From positions 124,001 through 188,000 of the forward strand of contig NZ_JANZKY010000001.1 of assembly GCF_025770765.1 (NCBI RefSeq): DNA of 64,000 nucleotides, in the 5' to 3' direction. The DNA comes from Propionivibrio soli (GTDB taxonomy: Bacteria; Pseudomonadota; Gammaproteobacteria; Burkholderiales; Rhodocyclaceae). The notes beneath the pieces are model-generated. The model saw only the letters and a list, made by a program, of their open reading frames with translations. It was not told the origin of the DNA and made no database searches. A program made the translations under genes and the position numbers. This document shows, one piece after another, positions 37,578 to 44,757 of the stretch; within the stretch, counting starts at the first letter, position 1; each line of letters begins with the position of its first letter.

Positions 37578-38216
37578 ATGAAAACCAACGCTGAAACGGT
37601 CCACATTTCGGGACCGGCGGGCCCTATCGAGACCATTATCGAAAATCCGGGCAATCCAGTCGGTATCGCGCTGGTGTGCCATCCCCACCCTCTTTTCGGC
37701 GGGTCCAACACCAACAAGGTGACGCAGACGGTGGCCCGCGCGCTTGTCCGGTTAAACTACGTGGCTCTGCGACCGAATTTCCGCGGCGTGGGCCAGAGCG
37801 CCGGAAGCCACGACGATGGCCGCGGCGAATGCGACGACATGCTGGCTGTGCTCGCCGATGCCCGTCATCGCTTCGGCGACCTTCCGGTGGCACTCGGCGG
37901 CTTCTCTTTCGGCGCCTATGTGCAAACCCACGTTGCCAAAGGGCTGGCCGATGAAGGGCGCGCCGTAGAGCGCATGGTCCTCGTGGGGACCGCCGCTGGC
38001 GACGTCAAAGGAATTCGCCGTTATACGACCGGCACGGTCGGCGAAGACACCATCGTGATCCACGGCGGCGCGGACGAAACCGTTCCGCTCGCCAACGTGC
38101 TCGCTTGGGCGGAGCCGTTCGATCTACCGGTCATCGTGATTCCTGGCGCGGACCATTTTTTCCATAGACGGCTGCATATCATTAACGACATCGTGACACG
38201 CGCATGGCGACCATAA
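37578..38216 (+). CDS. Alpha/beta hydrolase
   Basis: A 212-residue hydrolase-fold protein. LVCHPHPLFGGS near residue 36 and RPNFRGVGQSAG near 66 form the oxyanion-side loops, GGFSFGAYV (about 108-116) is the nucleophile elbow, and GADHFFHRRL near the C-terminus holds the catalytic histidine. Members of this small CocE/NonD-like group are esterases or thioesterases of unknown substrate. It follows the ferredoxin by 15 bases and overlaps the ABC ATPase gene by 13. Confidence 0.88.
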   Translation: MKTNAETVHISGPAGPIETIIENPGNPVGIALVCHPHPLFGGSNTNKVTQTVARALVRLNYVALRPNFRGVGQSAGSHDDGRGECDDMLAVLADARHRFGDLPVALGGFSFGAYVQTHVAKGLADEGRAVERMVLVGTAAGDVKGIRRYTTGTVGEDTIVIHGGADETVPLANVLAWAEPFDLPVIVIPGADHFFHRRLHIINDIVTRAWRP

Positions 38217-39136
38217 ACGACAAGAACAGCCATGCCCTCGACGTATCGGGGTTGCGCAAAAGCTACGACGGCAACGAAGTCGTCGCCGGCATCAGCTTCA
38301 CCGCGACCCCGGGTACCTGCTTCGGGCTACTCGGCCCCAACGGCGCCGGCAAGACAACCACGCTGCGTTGCTGCCTCGGCCTGACCGCTCCGGACGCAGG
38401 CGACATCCGGCTAGGCGGTTTCGATGTACCTGAGGCGGCGGAAGAGGCACGTCGGCGCGTCGGCGTTGTCCCGCAGTTCGACAACCTCGACCCCGATTTC
38501 ACCGTAACGGAAAATCTGGTCGTGTACGGCCGCTACTTCGGCTTGGCTGATACCGAGATTCGTTCCCGAGTCGGCGATCTGCTCGATTTCGCTGGACTCA
38601 AAGGCAAGGAAAAGGCACGTATCCAGACACTCTCCGGTGGTATGAAACGCCGCCTGACGCTCGCCCGAGCGCTGGTTAACAATCCCGACATTGTCTTCCT
38701 CGACGAGCCGACGACTGGTCTTGATCCGCAGGCCCGTCACTTGATTTGGGATCGCCTTAAGCAACTCACCGCACGCGGTAAGACACTGATCCTCACGACC
38801 CATTTCATGGACGAGGCCGAACGCCTATGCGACCGTCTGGCAATTCTCGACCATGGGCGGCTCATTACCGAAGGCGCACCACGCGATCTGATCGCCGCGC
38901 ATATCGAACCGCAAGTCGTTGAGGTCTTCGGTGATGACGTCGCCGCGTGGGCGCGCCACCATCAAGGGCTCGGCGAGCGGCTGGAGGTGGCCGGAGATAC
39001 TGCCTTCTTCTATTGCCGCGACAGCGACCCGCTGCTCCACGCCCTCGCCGGCGAAACCGGGCTGCGCTACATGCACCGGGCGGCGACGTTGGAAGACGTG
39101 TTCATCAAACTCACAGGACGGGAGTTGCGCGACTGA
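38204..39136 (+). CDS. ABC transporter ATP-binding protein, NodI/CcmA-like
   Basis: A 310-residue ABC ATPase with Walker A GPNGAGKTT (about residues 46-54), signature LSGGMKRRLTLA (about 143-154), Walker B VFLDEPTTGLDPQ and the H-loop LTTHFMDEAE. Its C-terminal domain (about 230-310) resembles NodI-type exporters. With the downstream permease it should form an ABC-2 type export pump; the substrate is not evident and no nodulation gene is nearby. Confidence 0.93.
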   Translation: MATINDKNSHALDVSGLRKSYDGNEVVAGISFTATPGTCFGLLGPNGAGKTTTLRCCLGLTAPDAGDIRLGGFDVPEAAEEARRRVGVVPQFDNLDPDFTVTENLVVYGRYFGLADTEIRSRVGDLLDFAGLKGKEKARIQTLSGGMKRRLTLARALVNNPDIVFLDEPTTGLDPQARHLIWDRLKQLTARGKTLILTTHFMDEAERLCDRLAILDHGRLITEGAPRDLIAAHIEPQVVEVFGDDVAAWARHHQGLGERLEVAGDTAFFYCRDSDPLLHALAGETGLRYMHRAATLEDVFIKLTGRELRD

Positions 39137-39164
39137 ACGCGCCGTCCGACAACGAGCCATCGAA

Positions 39165-39956
39165 ATGATCAGAACGACCGCGTTATTTCAACTGCCCCGC
39201 CCGGGGCTGAATTGGTTCCCGGTGTGGCGCCGCAACTTTCTCGTGTGGCGCAAGCTGGCGATTCCCTCGATCCTCGGTAACCTTGCCGATCCACTGATCT
39301 ACATGTTGGGTCTTGGATACGGGCTCGGCAACATGTTGCCGGAAGTGAGCGGCGTCAAGTACGTCAGTTTTCTCTCTGCCGGCACGGTGGTCGCCAGTAC
39401 GATGAACGCGGCGACATTTGAGGCGCTCTACTCATCGTTTTCCCGCATGCACGTGCAAAAAACGTGGGACGCCATCCTGAACACGCCGTTGTCGCTCGAC
39501 CACGTCCTCGCAGGCGAACTCGTCTGGGCAGCGAGCAAGAGCCTGCTCTCGGGGCTCGCCATCCTCGTCGTCATCGGGGCGCTTGGACTCACGCAATCTC
39601 CATTGGCCCTGTGGGCGATCCCAGTAATCTTCCTGACCGGACTCACATTCGCAGCGATGGGCTTGATCGTATGTTCGCTGGCGCCCTCCTACGATTTCTT
39701 CATGTACTACTTCACCTTGTTCATCACGCCAATGCTGCTCGTATCGGGGATATTCTTCCCGGCGGACCAGTTGCCGGCCGCGGTGCATGCTGTCGCCAGT
39801 TGGCTGCCGCTCGCTCATGCCGTGCAACTCGCACGGCCCTTGTTGCTCGGTGAAGTCCCGAGCAACATCTTCGGCCATGTAGGCGCGCTGACGCTGATTG
39901 CGCTGGTCGCCTTTTATGTTGCATCTGTTCTCACGCGCAAGCGGCTGCTTAAATAA
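39165..39956 (+). CDS. ABC-2 type transporter permease, NodJ-like
   Basis: A 263-residue permease with about six membrane helices. The N-terminal block NWFPVWRRNFLVWRKLAIPSI and the GLGYGLGNMLPEV region are close to NodJ, and SGIFFPADQLPAAVHAVASWLPLAHAV is the typical ABC-2 C-terminal block. It starts 28 bases after the ATPase gene and is the last gene before the cobalamin riboswitch. Confidence 0.92.
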   Translation: MIRTTALFQLPRPGLNWFPVWRRNFLVWRKLAIPSILGNLADPLIYMLGLGYGLGNMLPEVSGVKYVSFLSAGTVVASTMNAATFEALYSSFSRMHVQKTWDAILNTPLSLDHVLAGELVWAASKSLLSGLAILVVIGALGLTQSPLALWAIPVIFLTGLTFAAMGLIVCSLAPSYDFFMYYFTLFITPMLLVSGIFFPADQLPAAVHAVASWLPLAHAVQLARPLLLGEVPSNIFGHVGALTLIALVAFYVASVLTRKRLLK

Positions 39957-40008
39957 CAGTACCAACGTCCTGTGGGTCGCCGCCGGAGATAGGCAGCAAG
40001 TCCGCCGC

Positions 40009-40037
40009 TTGACCGGTGTAGGTGCAAAGAGTGAAAA
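40009..40037 (+). promoter_or_regulatory. Possible promoter of the cobalamin-riboswitch transcript
   Basis: TTGACC (40009-40014) matches the -35 consensus at 5/6. It is followed after 17 bases by TGAAAA (40032-40037), a poor -10 (3/6). Transcription would begin near 40044, just before the aptamer. Confidence 0.3.
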
Positions 40038-40050
40038 TGCCGGCACCGTT

Positions 40051-40211
40051 CGGTTCGACGAAACGGAACACGGTGTGAATCCGTGGCGGGCCCGCCGCTG
40101 TATCCGGGGACGAACGCTGCAAGGTCGAGAGACCAGCCACTGACGGGGCCTACCCCGCCGGGAAGGTGTAGCGATTCGGATGATCCGGTAGCCAGAAGAC
40201 GTGTCGAACCG
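40051..40211 (+). promoter_or_regulatory. Cobalamin (B12) riboswitch
   Basis: The aptamer opens with GGTTCGAC (40052-40059) pairing with GTCGAACC (40203-40210) as P1. Conserved core elements follow in order: AAACGGAACACGGTGTGAATCCG, read in pieces at 40060-40083; GGCGGGCCCGCCGCTGT (40086-40102), the B12-box strand; GCCACTG (40136-40142); CGGGAAGG (40159-40166); and GTAGCCAGAAGACGTG (40188-40203). This matches the cobalamin class (Rfam RF00174). A terminator and the 47-codon peptide gene lie directly downstream, so adenosylcobalamin probably represses the peptide operon. Confidence 0.92.
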
Positions 40212-40215
40212 GTTC

Positions 40216-40285
40216 GGAGTCCAGGCAAGGGCTCCGGCAAAGCGCATGCAGTCGCGTGCACTTTGCCGGAGCCCTTTTTGTTTTT
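40216..40285 (+). terminator. Terminator and antiterminator of the cobalamin riboswitch
   Basis: GGGCTCCGGCAAAG (40229-40242) and CTTTGCCGGAGCCC (40261-40274) form a perfect 14-bp stem followed by TTTTTGTTTTTG. GGAGTCC (40216-40222) can instead pair with the first seven bases of the stem, GGGCTCC (40229-40235), across a 6-base loop, giving a plausible antiterminator. This is a standard transcription-attenuation platform. Confidence 0.9.
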
Positions 40286-40309
40286 GTTGATCTCATCGAG
40301 GAGCAGATT

Positions 40310-40453
40310 ATGTCGAACGCCATTCAAACCCCCGCCAACGCTCAGCCGGCAAAGAAAGAGTCCTCCCCCATCATCGCGGTGCGCAAAAGTTGCAATCCGG
40401 ACGGAATCGGTCTTTCGCACTATGTGTTGATGGACCGGAAAGCGGCCAAGTAA
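40310..40453 (+). CDS. cbpA: 47-residue radical-SAM-modified peptide precursor (CbpA-like)
   Basis: A 47-residue peptide, start ATG after GAGGAG with 6-base spacing. Residues 1-20 are polar and Ala/Pro/Lys rich and would act as leader; the distinctive part is RKSCNPDGIGLSHYVLMD (residues 25-42) with a single cysteine, Cys28. Its stop codon abuts the ATG of a radical SAM/SPASM enzyme, the usual arrangement of a ribosomally made peptide and its maturase. From memory, NCBI models a precursor CbpA with a maturase CbpB behind cobalamin riboswitches; I could not check this. The product and its function are unknown. No protease or exporter is directly linked, though an ABC exporter pair lies upstream of the riboswitch. 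Confidence 0.8.
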   Translation: MSNAIQTPANAQPAKKESSPIIAVRKSCNPDGIGLSHYVLMDRKAAK

Positions 40454-41830
40454 ATGTCGGTAGCCGAACAAAGCCGGGCCGGGGTCGCTGGCCCGCTGAT
40501 TCCGGTCGACATCGGGCATGACAGATACACAGCGCTTACCGACCCGAATACGGCCTTCTGGGCACTGGTGGACAAGAAACGCGTTGGAGAATCAGAGGCC
40601 CATGGTTCGCTGCTCGCCAGCTTCCATGAAAACGCGGCCGCCTTCGCACGCGAAATGCACGCCTTGCGCTTCGAGCTCACGCCCTCGGGCGTGTATCTGA
40701 ATCCGACCGAGCGTTGCAACCTCAATTGCACGTACTGTTATCTGCCGGGCCAGCAACGTAGCGAAGGTAGGCACATGCCGGTCGACACGCTACTCGTCTC
40801 GCTGGAGAAGCTGCGCACCTATTTCCGATCCGTAATGCCAGAAGGCCGCAAGCCGCGCGCCATTTTCCACGGGGCCGAGCCCTTGATGAACAAGGCAGCG
40901 GTCTTCGAGGCGATCCGCGCCTTTGGCGATCACTTCGCCTTCGGCATCCAGACCAACGGGACGCTGCTCGATGAAGAGGCGATGAGTTTCCTCACGTCGC
41001 GCAACGTCAGCATCGGCCTGTCGCTTGATGGGCCGATGCCGTCGATTACTGACGCGACACGGCTTACCTGGGGTGGCAAGAGCGTGCACGACAAGGTGCT
41101 CACAGCCATGGACAAGCTGCGTGGGTACGGCTCGTGGAGCGTCATCACGACGTGCACCACGGAGAACCTGCCGCATCTCACCCGCATGGTGGAGCTCTTC
41201 CACGCACGTGAAGTGCCGACGTGCATGCTCAACACCTTGCGTTGCACTCTGCCCGGAGCTCGCGGCGTCAAGCCAGCGGATGCCGATATGGCGCAGTCGT
41301 TTTTCGGGGCGCTCGACCGCAGCCACGCGCTATTCAAGGAGACGGGCCGCAAGCTGGTGGTCGCCAACTTCGCCAACATCCTGATCGCGATCCTAGCCCC
41401 GACAGCACGCCGGCTGATGTGCGACATCTCGCCTTGCGGCGGCGGACGGGCTTTCTTCGCTTTGGCCGCCGACGGCAGTCTCTATCCCTGCAGCGAATTC
41501 ATCGGCGTGCCACACTTTAACGGCGGCAATCTGTTCGACGCCGGAGGCGTGGAGGCGGCGCTCGCCTCGGAAGCCTTCAGGACCGTCACCGAGCGCGATG
41601 TCGATACGTTTCAACCGTGCAGCGACTGCGCGATCCGGCATTTCTGCGGCTCGCCCTGCCCAGCCGAAGCGCACGAGATGAACGGTGGCATGCAGCAAAT
41701 CGGCGCCTTCTGCGAATTCTATAAGGAGCAGGTCAACTACGCGTTGCGGTTGATTGCCGACGGCAAGGCCGACGATTATTTATGGGACGGATGGGACGCC
41801 GGGACGGAAACGACGTTTCAGGTGCAGTAA
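40454..41830 (+). CDS. cbpB: Peptide-modifying radical SAM/SPASM enzyme (CbpB-like)
   Basis: A 458-residue enzyme. The radical SAM CX3CX2C motif is CNLNCTYC (Cys88, Cys92, Cys95), which binds the [4Fe-4S] cluster and SAM. The barrel continues with FHGAEPLM and SIGLSLDGP. The C-terminal SPASM-type region has cysteines in CDISPC (323-328), SLYPCSEF, FQPCSDC, HFCGSPCP and AFCEFYKEQ, enough for two auxiliary clusters. An N-terminal extension of about 85 residues may hold the leader-binding part. It starts directly at the cbpA stop, so it is translationally coupled, and it ends before a strong bidirectional terminator. It would install a carbon-centred modification on CbpA; which one is unknown. 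Confidence 0.88.
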   Translation: MSVAEQSRAGVAGPLIPVDIGHDRYTALTDPNTAFWALVDKKRVGESEAHGSLLASFHENAAAFAREMHALRFELTPSGVYLNPTERCNLNCTYCYLPGQQRSEGRHMPVDTLLVSLEKLRTYFRSVMPEGRKPRAIFHGAEPLMNKAAVFEAIRAFGDHFAFGIQTNGTLLDEEAMSFLTSRNVSIGLSLDGPMPSITDATRLTWGGKSVHDKVLTAMDKLRGYGSWSVITTCTTENLPHLTRMVELFHAREVPTCMLNTLRCTLPGARGVKPADADMAQSFFGALDRSHALFKETGRKLVVANFANILIAILAPTARRLMCDISPCGGGRAFFALAADGSLYPCSEFIGVPHFNGGNLFDAGGVEAALASEAFRTVTERDVDTFQPCSDCAIRHFCGSPCPAEAHEMNGGMQQIGAFCEFYKEQVNYALRLIADGKADDYLWDGWDAGTETTFQVQ

Positions 41831-41863
41831 TCACGGAACGAACGTCGCACTTCCGAGGAAAAC

Positions 41864-41898
41864 AAAAAGGGGCGGATAAACCGCCCCTTTTTTTTTTT
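41864..41898. terminator. Bidirectional terminator between cbpB and the oxidoreductase operon
   Basis: A 7-bp GC stem GGGGCGG / CCGCCCC (41869-41875 with 41881-41887), loop ATAAA, preceded by AAAAA and followed by a run of 11 T. It closes the cbpA-cbpB transcript and, read from the other side, the minus-strand operon ending at 41914. Confidence 0.88.
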
Positions 41899-41913
41899 GC
41901 TCTGCCTAGACCA

Positions 41914-44757
41914 CTAGGCCAGCCCGTGTTTCACCTTGCTGGCCTGTTCCTGCGGCTTGAACAGATTGAACCGCGGCAGGAACTTGTCCCAATCGATGAT
42001 GTGGCCATCGATCTCGGGGCCGTCGACGCACGCATGCTTGCGTACCATCTTGCCCTCGATGTTCACCGGCACCATGCATGCGCCGCACATGCCGGTTGCA
42101 TCGACCATGATCGAGTTCAGGCTGGCGACAGTCTTCACGCCGTACGGACGGGTAAGGTCGCTGATCGCACGCATCATCATCGGCGGTCCGATCGTCACCA
42201 CTTCGGCAATCGCCCGTCCCTTGCTCTTCTTTCCGTTCTTGAGCATTTCTTCAAGCGGCCCCGAGACGAATCCCTGGATGCCGAAAGTGCCGTCGTTGCT
42301 CGTGTAGATGACGTCGAGCTGATCGCCGAATTCGGCCTTCAACTTGCCTACGCGTTCATCCTCGCCGGTCCAGAAGAGCAGGTTCGCACTGCGGAAGCCG
42401 GCGATCAAGGTGACATGATTACCGAGGCGCAGATGCTCGCGAGCGATCGGATACACAGGCGGCAAACCGACGCCGCCCGCGGTGAAGACCACCGTCTGCT
42501 TCTTCTCGTCATAGTGATGCAGTTCGCTCGGCAGGCCGAGCGGACCGGCAATACCGGTGAACGCGTCGCCGATCTTCATCCGGTTGATCTCGATGCTGGT
42601 CGTCCCCATCCCTTGCACGACGAGGCAGATGGTGCCCGCCTTGGCGTCCCAGTCGGCCAGCGTCAGTGGAATCAACTCGCCGTTGGGCCACGCGAGTACG
42701 CGGACAAACTGCCCGGCGCGCGCCGCCTTCGCGATCAGCGGTGCATGAACGATGAACTCGACAATGCCGCCGGCCAGATCGATCTTGTCCACGATCGTCT
42801 GCGGCGCCGCCCCCAGTCGCGAGTACGACTGTGCTTTCTCGACCATGTCGCGAATGCCGGCGTCCGATATGTCGATATCGCCGACGATTTCGCGGGCCGC
42901 CGCCTGCCCGTCGCCCGCCGCGCGGATCGCGGTGGAGCCACCGCGAGCGGCATCCCCGCCCGAATAGATGCCATCGAGCGAGGTCTTCTGTGATCCCTTG
43001 CCGAGATCGATCGTGCCCCACTTGGTCGTCTTCAGGCTCGGTTCGGAATCCTTGATGATCGGATTCGGATCATTGCCCAGCGCCATGATCACCAAGTCCG
43101 CCTTCATGATCTCCTTCTCGCCGGCGACCACCGGGCTGCGCCGCCCCGAGGCATCGGGCTCGCCAAGCGCCATGACATCGAGCACGGCCGACGTCACGAA
43201 GTGCGTCTTGTCGTCGCCGACGAATTCGCACGGCGAACGCAGTACCTTGAGCTGAATGCCTTCCTCCAGCGCATGGTGCAGCTCCTCGACGCGCGCAGGC
43301 ATTTCGCTTTGCGTGCGCCGATAGACGATCGTCACATTGCCGCCAAGCCGCCGCGCCGTGCGCGCAGCGTCCATCGCCGTGTTTCCTCCACCGATGATGA
43401 TGACCTGCTTGTCACGCGTTTCCGGTAACGGCGTCTCATAGTCCTCGCGCAGCCCCTGCATCAGGTTCACGCGCGTCAAGAATTCGTTGGCCGACATGAC
43501 GTTGAGCAGATGCTCGCCCGGAACGTTCATGAACCGCGGCAAACCGGCGCCGGTGCCAACGAAGATGCGCCAGAACCCGGCGTTGCGCAGATCCTGCAAG
43601 GTCGCCGTCTTTCCCACGACGAAGTTGGAGACGAACTTGCCGCCAAGCAGCTTGATCTTGCCGACGACGTCGTCAATCAGTTCGTTCGGCAGACGGAACT
43701 CGGGGATGCCATAACGCAGCACGCCACCGAGCGCGTGGAAAGCCTCGAACACGGTCACCGGGAAACCGGCGGCGGCCAGCAGATAAGCGTTGATGAGTCC
43801 GGCCGGTCCCGAACCGACAATCGCAATCGGCGGTTTCTCGGCCTTCTCCCACGGATCCGGCACGCCGGCAAAACGTTCGGCAACGCCGCCCGGATTGACG
43901 ACCTTGTCGCGCTGAGGCAAGAACCATTCAAGCTGTCCGATTTCGATCGGCTGCTTGGTATGCGCGCAAACGCCCTGGCACTGCAATTCCTGCGGGCACA
44001 CGCGCCCGGTCACGTTGGGCAGCGGGTTGCAGCTCTCGATGAGTTCCATCGCCTCGCGGAAGCGGCCATTGCCGAGCATATCGAGCACTTGCGGGATGTG
44101 AATTTTCACCGGGCAGCCGCCTTTCGGATCGGTCTTGCCTTCGACCCGCAATCCGAGTTCGCACGGCTTCTCATCACATTGCTTGTCGCGCAGCACCTCG
44201 AGCCACACGATGAGGTCGACTTCTCGAGCGCTGTACCCGAGATTCATGTAACCCAGATAACCCTGGTTCACCAGCCCGAAATCGACCGAGCGCTCTTCGG
44301 GCGTGCGGATGTACGGCGGGATGAAGCTCTCCGCCGGCCAGTTCTCCGACAGGCCCTTGAACATCGGGTAGCGATCCGAAAGATGTGTATCGAGCGCCTT
44401 GATGAACTTGCGCTTGAGGCGCAATGGCACTGCCCACACGAAGCGCATCAGCACCTTGCTCGTGTCGTCGTCGCGCAGCAGGAGTTCCCACATTTTGCGG
44501 ATGAACTCCGGAGAGAGTTCGTCCTGCTGGAACTCCGCGACCAGGGCACTGGTGCCGTCGGCGATGAACATGTCGCGGAACACCTGCGGCTCGTTGAGGA
44601 GGCGGCGACGCAAGAGATCCATCTGCCGGTTGAACGTTTCCACGGCTGCCGTCTGTTCCAGGGCCTCCACCTGAGAGCGCGTGCTTGCCAGCGCGTCGCT
44701 GGCCTGCCGATAGCGCTCCAGGTCACCCGGGCTGAAAGGAGTCGTACCGTTGCTCAT
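41914..44757 (-). CDS. Fused GltD-like flavoprotein and FNR-like reductase (NfnB-NfnA order)
   Basis: A 947-residue fusion. Residues about 1-200 form an N-terminal helical region I do not recognise. About 205-640 is a GltD-type module: cluster cysteines in GGCPVKIH and GRVCPQELQCQGVC, FAD motif IAIVGSGPAGL (about 308), NAD(P) motif IIIGGGNTAMDAART (about 451). About 650-930 is an FNR-like module with a C-terminal [2Fe-2S] site MCGACMVP ... HACVDGP (about 886-910). This domain pair is that of NADH-dependent ferredoxin:NADP oxidoreductase (NfnAB) or sulphide dehydrogenase, here in one chain. The gene overlaps the PFOR-like gene by 4 bases (ATGA), so the two products likely work together. Start MSNGTTPF at 44757. 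Confidence 0.87.
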   Translation of the reverse strand: MSNGTTPFSPGDLERYRQASDALASTRSQVEALEQTAAVETFNRQMDLLRRRLLNEPQVFRDMFIADGTSALVAEFQQDELSPEFIRKMWELLLRDDDTSKVLMRFVWAVPLRLKRKFIKALDTHLSDRYPMFKGLSENWPAESFIPPYIRTPEERSVDFGLVNQGYLGYMNLGYSAREVDLIVWLEVLRDKQCDEKPCELGLRVEGKTDPKGGCPVKIHIPQVLDMLGNGRFREAMELIESCNPLPNVTGRVCPQELQCQGVCAHTKQPIEIGQLEWFLPQRDKVVNPGGVAERFAGVPDPWEKAEKPPIAIVGSGPAGLINAYLLAAAGFPVTVFEAFHALGGVLRYGIPEFRLPNELIDDVVGKIKLLGGKFVSNFVVGKTATLQDLRNAGFWRIFVGTGAGLPRFMNVPGEHLLNVMSANEFLTRVNLMQGLREDYETPLPETRDKQVIIIGGGNTAMDAARTARRLGGNVTIVYRRTQSEMPARVEELHHALEEGIQLKVLRSPCEFVGDDKTHFVTSAVLDVMALGEPDASGRRSPVVAGEKEIMKADLVIMALGNDPNPIIKDSEPSLKTTKWGTIDLGKGSQKTSLDGIYSGGDAARGGSTAIRAAGDGQAAAREIVGDIDISDAGIRDMVEKAQSYSRLGAAPQTIVDKIDLAGGIVEFIVHAPLIAKAARAGQFVRVLAWPNGELIPLTLADWDAKAGTICLVVQGMGTTSIEINRMKIGDAFTGIAGPLGLPSELHHYDEKKQTVVFTAGGVGLPPVYPIAREHLRLGNHVTLIAGFRSANLLFWTGEDERVGKLKAEFGDQLDVIYTSNDGTFGIQGFVSGPLEEMLKNGKKSKGRAIAEVVTIGPPMMMRAISDLTRPYGVKTVASLNSIMVDATGMCGACMVPVNIEGKMVRKHACVDGPEIDGHIIDWDKFLPRFNLFKPQEQASKVKHGLA

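Noticed and set aside
37254-39956. Nodulation genes (NodI/NodJ names)
   Set aside because: NodIJ-like ABC exporters are widespread in betaproteobacteria, and no nod genes or plant-association genes are nearby.
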